From: an uncultured Chthoniobacterales bacterium
GTDB taxonomy: Bacteria; Verrucomicrobiota; Verrucomicrobiia; Chthoniobacterales; UBA10450
Reading direction: 5' to 3'
Assembly (NCBI GenBank): GCA_955652155.1
Contig: CATPAT010000088.1
Location: 1 to 10,578, forward strand
Length of the DNA: 10,578 nucleotides
The position numbers were made by a program, and so were the translations under genes. Under the pieces are notes generated by a model that saw only the letters and a list, made by a program, of their open reading frames with translations, did no database searches and had not been told where the DNA came from. Below, piece after piece: positions 6,659 through 10,578 of this stretch (positions within the stretch are counted from its first letter, which is position 1; the number at the start of each line of letters is the position of its first letter).

Positions 6659-6664
6659 CCCTTC
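6659..6664 (-). promoter_or_regulatory. Shine-Dalgarno GAAGGG of the 49-residue gene
   Basis: GAAGGG on the minus strand ends 7 bases before the ATG at 6651. It supports a gene that length alone would not, and is notable because no other gene here has a recognisable ribosome-binding site. Confidence 0.55.
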
Positions 6665-6740
6665 GTTTGAGGTTGTTAAATATGGTTCGTTTCGTCGCTG
6701 GCAGCTGCGCTTACCGAAAATAGCGCGGCGGCGCGATCTC

Positions 6741-8489
6741 CTAATGGCCGGCTTTCTTTAGGACGGCACGCAAATCCCAGCCACTCTGCTCGAGCTGCGC
6801 TCGCGCGGAAGCATAGTCGCACTCCGTTAGCTCGGCCACCATCCGCGTCGCCCGATCGCGCAATTTCGTGCTGGACGTGTTCAAATCGATCATCAGATTT
6901 CCGCGGACTTTGCCGAGAGCGACCATCGCGCCAGTGCTGATGATGTTGAGCGCGATTTTGGTGGCTGTTCCCGCCTTCAATCGCGTCGAGCCGGTCAGAA
7001 TTTCGGGACCGACTGCGAGATCAATCACAAGATCGGCAACTACCTTTTGCTCGCGAGCCGGGTTGCAGCTGAGCAAAACCGTCTTCGCGCCTAACGACTT
7101 CGCGCGCGCGAGCGCGCCTAAAACAAAAGGGGTCCGACCGCTCGCCGTGATTCCAATGACAACATCGACATCTTTGATGCCGCGGCGATCGATCGCGAGC
7201 GCGCCGTTGCTCCCCTCGTCTTCCGCTCCTTCCACACTCCGCTGCAACGCGCTCGCGCCGCCGGCAATGATGCCTTGGACGAGTTCGGGCGATGCCCCGA
7301 AGGTTGGCGGGATTTCGCTGGCGTCGAGCACGCCGAGACGGCCACTGCTGCCTGCGCCGATGTAAAACAGCCGGCCACCTTTGCGGAGCGACTCAGCAAC
7401 GAGCTCGATCGCGCCCGCCAGTTCGGCAATCGCCGCGCGCAACGCTTCTCCGACAAATTTTTCTTCGTCGACGAAAAGTTTCACCAACTCCCGCGCGCTC
7501 ATCTTCTCGAGATTTTCAGAGCGCGGATTGCGTTCCTCGGTCAACGCCGCCGCCAGGTCGTCGATCTTGTCCGGAGCAGGCTCGGTTCGAATCTCGGGCC
7601 AGCTCTGCATTTCTGTCGCCAGCCAGGCCGCGCCAAATTCCGGGGCTCGCTCGGAATTCGCCACCCGCGCATCGGGCAGCGTTTTTTTCAAACGCCGTCG
7701 AAACGCGTGATTATAGATCGAGTCTCTCTGAAAGAGGCCGCCGAGCAAAACTACTTTCGGCGCGAGCGCATGCAGCCTGGTCGCGACGGCTTCGGTGTAT
7801 TCGCAAAGAACCCGCGCGCCTTCTTCGATGATCTCCATAACGCGCGAATCTCCGCTGGCGGCGGCTTCAAACACGACCGGCGTCAGCATCGCCACTTCCA
7901 TTTTGTCGGCGGTCTGGGCCCAGCGCACGAGTTCATCGAGATTGTTCAGCGACAACGCGCGTAAAACCTTCGTGGTAAACTGCACTTCGCCACGGTGCAG
8001 GTCGTATTCGCGCAGAATCAAGCGGAGCGCCTGCAAGCTGAGAAAATAACCGCCGCCGGCGTCGCCCAGAATGTGCCCCCAACCACCGGCATTTTCGATC
8101 CGCTTGTCCCGACGACCGGTAATGGACGAGCCGCTTCCGGCGTTTACAACAATTCCATCGCCGTGACCAAGCCCCGCGGCTAAACCGGAATCGCGGTCGC
8201 TCCCGACCACAATTTTCGCCTGCGGCCAAATCTCGGCGCAGAGGCGGGTGAGCGATTGTCGATCTTCTTCCGTCCCGCAGCCCGCCAGAAAAATGCCGGC
8301 GGATGTAATTTCTTTCGGCAATTCGCTAAAAATCGCCTGCAATTCCCCAGGCGTGGCGAGGCGAAGATTCGCCGGAGGCAATTTTCCCTGACCCAAAATG
8401 CACAGTTCATTCCCGGCGCGTTCGACCAAAACCCAGGCCGTCTTGGTTCCGCCGCCCTCAACGCCAAGGATTTTTTCGCCGCCGTTCAT
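6741..8489 (-). CDS. murQ: Fusion of a BadF/NAGK-type amino-sugar kinase with N-acetylmuramic acid 6-phosphate etherase (MurQ)
   Basis: From ATG 8489 the protein has 582 residues. The N-terminal half (about 5-295) is an actin-fold kinase of the BadF/BadG/N-acetylglucosamine kinase group: ILGVEGGGTKTAW (phosphate-1) at 6-18, VVNAGSGSSITGR at 114-126, GGWGHILGDAGGGY at 135-148 and VVLLGG at 246-251. The C-terminal half (about 320-582) is MurQ: a SIS domain with YIGAGSSGRLG at 376-386, LDASEIPPTFG carrying catalytic-type E392, EGAED carrying E423 (31 residues apart, as in the E. coli pair E83/E114), ITASGRTP, and a helical tail ending in a UBA-like LEQSGWDLRAVL. MurQ converts MurNAc-6-phosphate to GlcNAc-6-phosphate and D-lactate in the cytoplasm. 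The kinase could make that substrate from free MurNAc, as MurK does, replacing PTS phosphorylation. Kinase specificity (MurNAc or GlcNAc) is inferred from the fusion only. A longer start, ATG 8516, adds nine residues ahead of the first strand and is less likely. ligA starts divergently 32 bases away. Confidence 0.92.
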   Translation of the reverse strand: MNGGEKILGVEGGGTKTAWVLVERAGNELCILGQGKLPPANLRLATPGELQAIFSELPKEITSAGIFLAGCGTEEDRQSLTRLCAEIWPQAKIVVGSDRDSGLAAGLGHGDGIVVNAGSGSSITGRRDKRIENAGGWGHILGDAGGGYFLSLQALRLILREYDLHRGEVQFTTKVLRALSLNNLDELVRWAQTADKMEVAMLTPVVFEAAASGDSRVMEIIEEGARVLCEYTEAVATRLHALAPKVVLLGGLFQRDSIYNHAFRRRLKKTLPDARVANSERAPEFGAAWLATEMQSWPEIRTEPAPDKIDDLAAALTEERNPRSENLEKMSARELVKLFVDEEKFVGEALRAAIAELAGAIELVAESLRKGGRLFYIGAGSSGRLGVLDASEIPPTFGASPELVQGIIAGGASALQRSVEGAEDEGSNGALAIDRRGIKDVDVVIGITASGRTPFVLGALARAKSLGAKTVLLSCNPAREQKVVADLVIDLAVGPEILTGSTRLKAGTATKIALNIISTGAMVALGKVRGNLMIDLNTSSTKLRDRATRMVAELTECDYASARAQLEQSGWDLRAVLKKAGH

Positions 8490-8516
8490 TGTCGATCTTT
8501 GCCGTGTTTGTATCAT
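8489..8516 (+). promoter_or_regulatory. Putative ligA promoter giving a leaderless mRNA
   Basis: On the plus strand TTGTCG (8489-8494, four of six to -35 consensus) and TATCAT (8511-8516, five of six to -10) are 16 bases apart. A start about 7 bases past the -10 falls at 8522-8524, the ATG of ligA itself, leaving no leader. There is also no Shine-Dalgarno before ligA, consistent with leaderless translation. Confidence 0.35.
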
Positions 8517-8521
8517 GCTTC

Positions 8522-10578
8522 ATGGCCAAAGACGAGGCTCAAGCGGCGAAGCGGATCGCACAGCTCAGGGGCGAGATCAAGGAGCACGATCGCCGCTATT
8601 ATGAGGAAGCTGCGCCTACGATCAGCGATCGCGAATACGACCGGCTTTATAGGGAGCTTGTCGATCTGGAGGCGAAATTTCCCGATCTCGTGACTCCGGA
8701 CTCGCCGACTCAGCGGGTTGGCGGCAAGCCGCTCCAAGCGTTTGCGCAAATTCAGCACCGGGTTCCGATGCTTAGCCTAGACAACACTTATTCCGAAGAT
8801 GAGGTCGCAAATTTCTACAAACGGATCACGCGGCTTTTGCCGGACGAAAAGATCCCGGTCGTGATCGAACCGAAAGTCGACGGAGTGGCGGTGTCGGTGA
8901 TGTATGAAAATGGCCGGCTTAAATACGCCGCCACCCGCGGCGACGGGTTGGTCGGAGACGACATTACGCAAAACATTAAAACGATCCGGTCGGTGCCGCA
9001 GCAACTGCGCGGCTCAGCACCAAAGGTTTTCGAAGTGCGCGGAGAAGCCTATCTCGACAAAGATGGCTTCAAGAAATTGAACAAAGAACGGGAAGCCGCA
9101 GGATTACCGCTGTTCGCGAATCCGCGCAACGCCGCTGCCGGTTCCCTCAAGCATCTCGATCCCAAGGTTGCCGCGCAGCGTCCGCTTGGAATGGTTTTTT
9201 ACGGAACCGGCGCGACTGAAGGCGCAGATGTCGATCTTCATTCCAAAATTTTCCCTTTGTTCAAAAAACTGGGACTGCCGACACACGAGGATTGGTGGTT
9301 AGCTGATTCGGTCGAGAAAATCCTGAACGCGATCCGCGATCTCGACGAGATTAGACATGACTTTCCATACGAAACCGACGGTGCGGTAATCAAAGTGGAC
9401 GCGCTCGCTCAACGGGAGCGGCTCGGATTCACCGCCAAATCACCGCGCTGGGCGATCGCTTACAAATACGCAGCCGAGCGAGTCGAAACGAAGTTGCTCG
9501 ACATCAAAGTTCAAGTCGGACGGACGGGAATTCTGACGCCAGTGGCCGTGCTTGAGCCGGTGCTGGTCAGCGGCAGCACGGTCTCGCGCGCGACGTTGCA
9601 CAACGAAGATGAGATCAAGCGCAAGGACATCCGGATCGGCGACACGGTCGTGATTGAAAAGGCCGGAGAAGTCATTCCGGCCGTGGTCGAAGTCGTGAAA
9701 TCGAAGCGTCCACGCAACGCGAAACCATTCGATTTCCTGAAACACATTCACGGCAAATGTCCGGTTTGTGGCGGTGAGGTCCGGCGCGATCCGCAATTTG
9801 TGGCCTGGCGTTGCGAAAATCTGCAATGCCCCGCGCAGACCACACGGCGCGTGGAGTTTTTCGCAGCCCGTGGCGCGCTCGATATTGAAAGCGTCGGCGG
9901 AATCGTTGCCGATAAACTGGTCGAGCGCGGACTGGTGCACGAGCCGCTCGATCTGTTCGAGCTGAAGGTCGAGCAACTTGGCAAGTTGAACCTCGGCACG
10001 GAGGAAAATCCCCGCATCTTCGGGGAGAAGAACGCTACCAAAGCGATCCAAGCGATTGAACGCGCGAGAACTTTCCCGCTCTCGCGCTGGCTTTATGCGC
10101 TCGCGATTCCAGACGTCGGCAAAACGACGGCAACAGACCTCGCGCGTTTCTATCAAACAATCGAGGACGTGTCGAACTCCAAACTTCTCAGCGACGTCCT
10201 CGCTTACCATGAAACCAAAGGTGACAAGGAGGCCGCGAAGGAAATCGCCGATCGATTGATCAAGTCCGGTTTCGCCCAGCGATCGAAAAGCAAGATCGAC
10301 AAGCACGGCGGCATTGTCACTGAAGTCGGACCAGTTGTTGCGAAAAGTGTGCTCGATTTTTTTGCATCGTCGGCCGGCAAAAAAATGCTTCAGCGAATGA
10401 AACAACTAGGAGTTCGTCCGAAAAGCGAAAAGGTTTCCGCCAAAAAAATGGCCGACTTGCCATTGGCCGGAAAAACCTTTGTCCTCACCGGCACGTTGCC
10501 GTCAATTTTTTTTTTTTATGATTCGGCGAAAATTGAGTTGTTCTGTGTGTTTGTCTTCGGCAGCGTCAGTAAAAAAAC
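8522..10578 (+). CDS. ligA: NAD+-dependent DNA ligase LigA (3' end outside window)
   Basis: LigA seals nicks in replication and repair using NAD+. The frame opens at ATG 8522 (MAKDEAQAAKRIAQLRGEIK) and has no stop through 685 codons; the C-terminus lies beyond the window. Domain Ia has HDRRYYEEAAPTISDREYD. The nucleotidyltransferase core has the adenylated lysine K118 in EPKVDGVAVSV, then RGDG, EVRGEAY and ETDGAVIKV. An OB fold follows (VQVGRTGILTPVA). A four-cysteine zinc finger has C413, C416, C431 and C436. A helix-hairpin-helix domain covers about 440-620, and a BRCT domain starts near 643 (MADLPLAGKTFVLTGTLPS). Two oddities: an extra stretch at about 561-596 within the HhH domain, and residues 662-679 of the BRCT, where the expected residues are replaced by F, Y, C and V codons rich in T before normal GSVSKK resumes. 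The start gives K118 close to the E. coli position 115. It shares a very short divergent spacer with the kinase-murQ gene. Confidence 0.95.
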   Translation, partial: MAKDEAQAAKRIAQLRGEIKEHDRRYYEEAAPTISDREYDRLYRELVDLEAKFPDLVTPDSPTQRVGGKPLQAFAQIQHRVPMLSLDNTYSEDEVANFYKRITRLLPDEKIPVVIEPKVDGVAVSVMYENGRLKYAATRGDGLVGDDITQNIKTIRSVPQQLRGSAPKVFEVRGEAYLDKDGFKKLNKEREAAGLPLFANPRNAAAGSLKHLDPKVAAQRPLGMVFYGTGATEGADVDLHSKIFPLFKKLGLPTHEDWWLADSVEKILNAIRDLDEIRHDFPYETDGAVIKVDALAQRERLGFTAKSPRWAIAYKYAAERVETKLLDIKVQVGRTGILTPVAVLEPVLVSGSTVSRATLHNEDEIKRKDIRIGDTVVIEKAGEVIPAVVEVVKSKRPRNAKPFDFLKHIHGKCPVCGGEVRRDPQFVAWRCENLQCPAQTTRRVEFFAARGALDIESVGGIVADKLVERGLVHEPLDLFELKVEQLGKLNLGTEENPRIFGEKNATKAIQAIERARTFPLSRWLYALAIPDVGKTTATDLARFYQTIEDVSNSKLLSDVLAYHETKGDKEAAKEIADRLIKSGFAQRSKSKIDKHGGIVTEVGPVVAKSVLDFFASSAGKKMLQRMKQLGVRPKSEKVSAKKMADLPLAGKTFVLTGTLPSIFFFYDSAKIELFCVFVFGSVSKK
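10505..10558 (+). other. T-biased anomalous stretch inside the ligA BRCT coding region
   Basis: A run of 12 T at 10506-10517 and further T-rich codons to about 10556 replace the expected BRCT residues (normally like MSRDEA, then KIE, LGGKVS). The reading frame and length stay correct: AKIE at 10526-10537 and GSVSKK after 10556 are normal. Nearly all differences change a base to T. This reads like base-calling error near a contig end and not like evolution. Confidence 0.55.

Noticed and set aside
6652..6740. Spacer between the 49-residue gene and murQ searched for a terminator or small RNA
   Set aside because: Only an 8-base palindrome GCAGCTGC and the ribosome-binding site were seen; no convincing hairpin with T-tract.
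7275..7964. Plus-strand open frame (229 codons) opposite the kinase-murQ gene
   Set aside because: Arg/Ala/Phe-rich shadow translation without a domain; the opposite strand has clear MurQ and kinase motifs.
9440..10405. Long minus-strand open frame (321 codons) opposite ligA
   Set aside because: It lies wholly antisense to well-conserved LigA codons and shows no recognisable domain; long antisense frames are common in GC-rich genes.

Overview
The window (about 55% GC by eye, densely coded) looks like a chromosomal segment of a soil or freshwater Verrucomicrobiota bacterium, perhaps near Chthoniobacterales. This rests on protein 'accent', not on a marker gene: the LysR N-terminus with its PYGIQQPA-type helix, the DUF3185 and Lmo0937-type membrane proteins, and the near absence of Shine-Dalgarno sequences. 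No rRNA, tRNA, insertion sequence, CRISPR array or phage gene was seen. Most genes are housekeeping or cell-envelope genes.

Layout from left to right: the 3' end of a TPR protein (+) meets, with a 4-base overlap, a lysine 2,3-aminomutase gene (-). Upstream of kamA on the same strand lies a membrane-anchored ankyrin-repeat/L,D-transpeptidase fusion. A 130-base divergent spacer with inverted repeats separates it from an HtrA/Deg periplasmic protease (+). A convergent LysR regulator (-) follows; it is divergent from a frameshifted sterol-desaturase/fatty-acid-hydroxylase pseudogene (+), and their spacer carries repeated TATC(A/G)AT elements. Next come two tiny membrane-protein genes on the minus strand (DUF3185, and a 49-residue Lmo0937/DUF5670-type gene too short for ordinary ORF lists). 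Then comes a large minus-strand gene fusing a BadF/NAGK-type amino-sugar kinase to MurQ etherase. Finally ligA (+) starts only 5-32 bases from the fusion gene's start and runs off the right edge.

Functional themes: three genes concern the envelope. The transpeptidase would cross-link peptidoglycan, the Deg protease would handle misfolded envelope proteins, and the kinase-MurQ fusion would recycle or scavenge N-acetylmuramic acid to GlcNAc-6-phosphate plus D-lactate. The LysR/desaturase pair looks like a regulator with its divergent target, the target now apparently decaying.

Points most worth a second look: the kinase-MurQ fusion; the ankyrin-YkuD architecture; the LysR gene, whose natural start position holds ATT; KamA lacking all four zinc-ligand cysteines of the clostridial enzyme; a possibly leaderless ligA promoter; an insert in the LigA HhH domain; and a T-biased corrupted stretch in the LigA BRCT domain that looks like a sequence-quality problem at the contig edge. 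I saw no clear multi-gene novel system.
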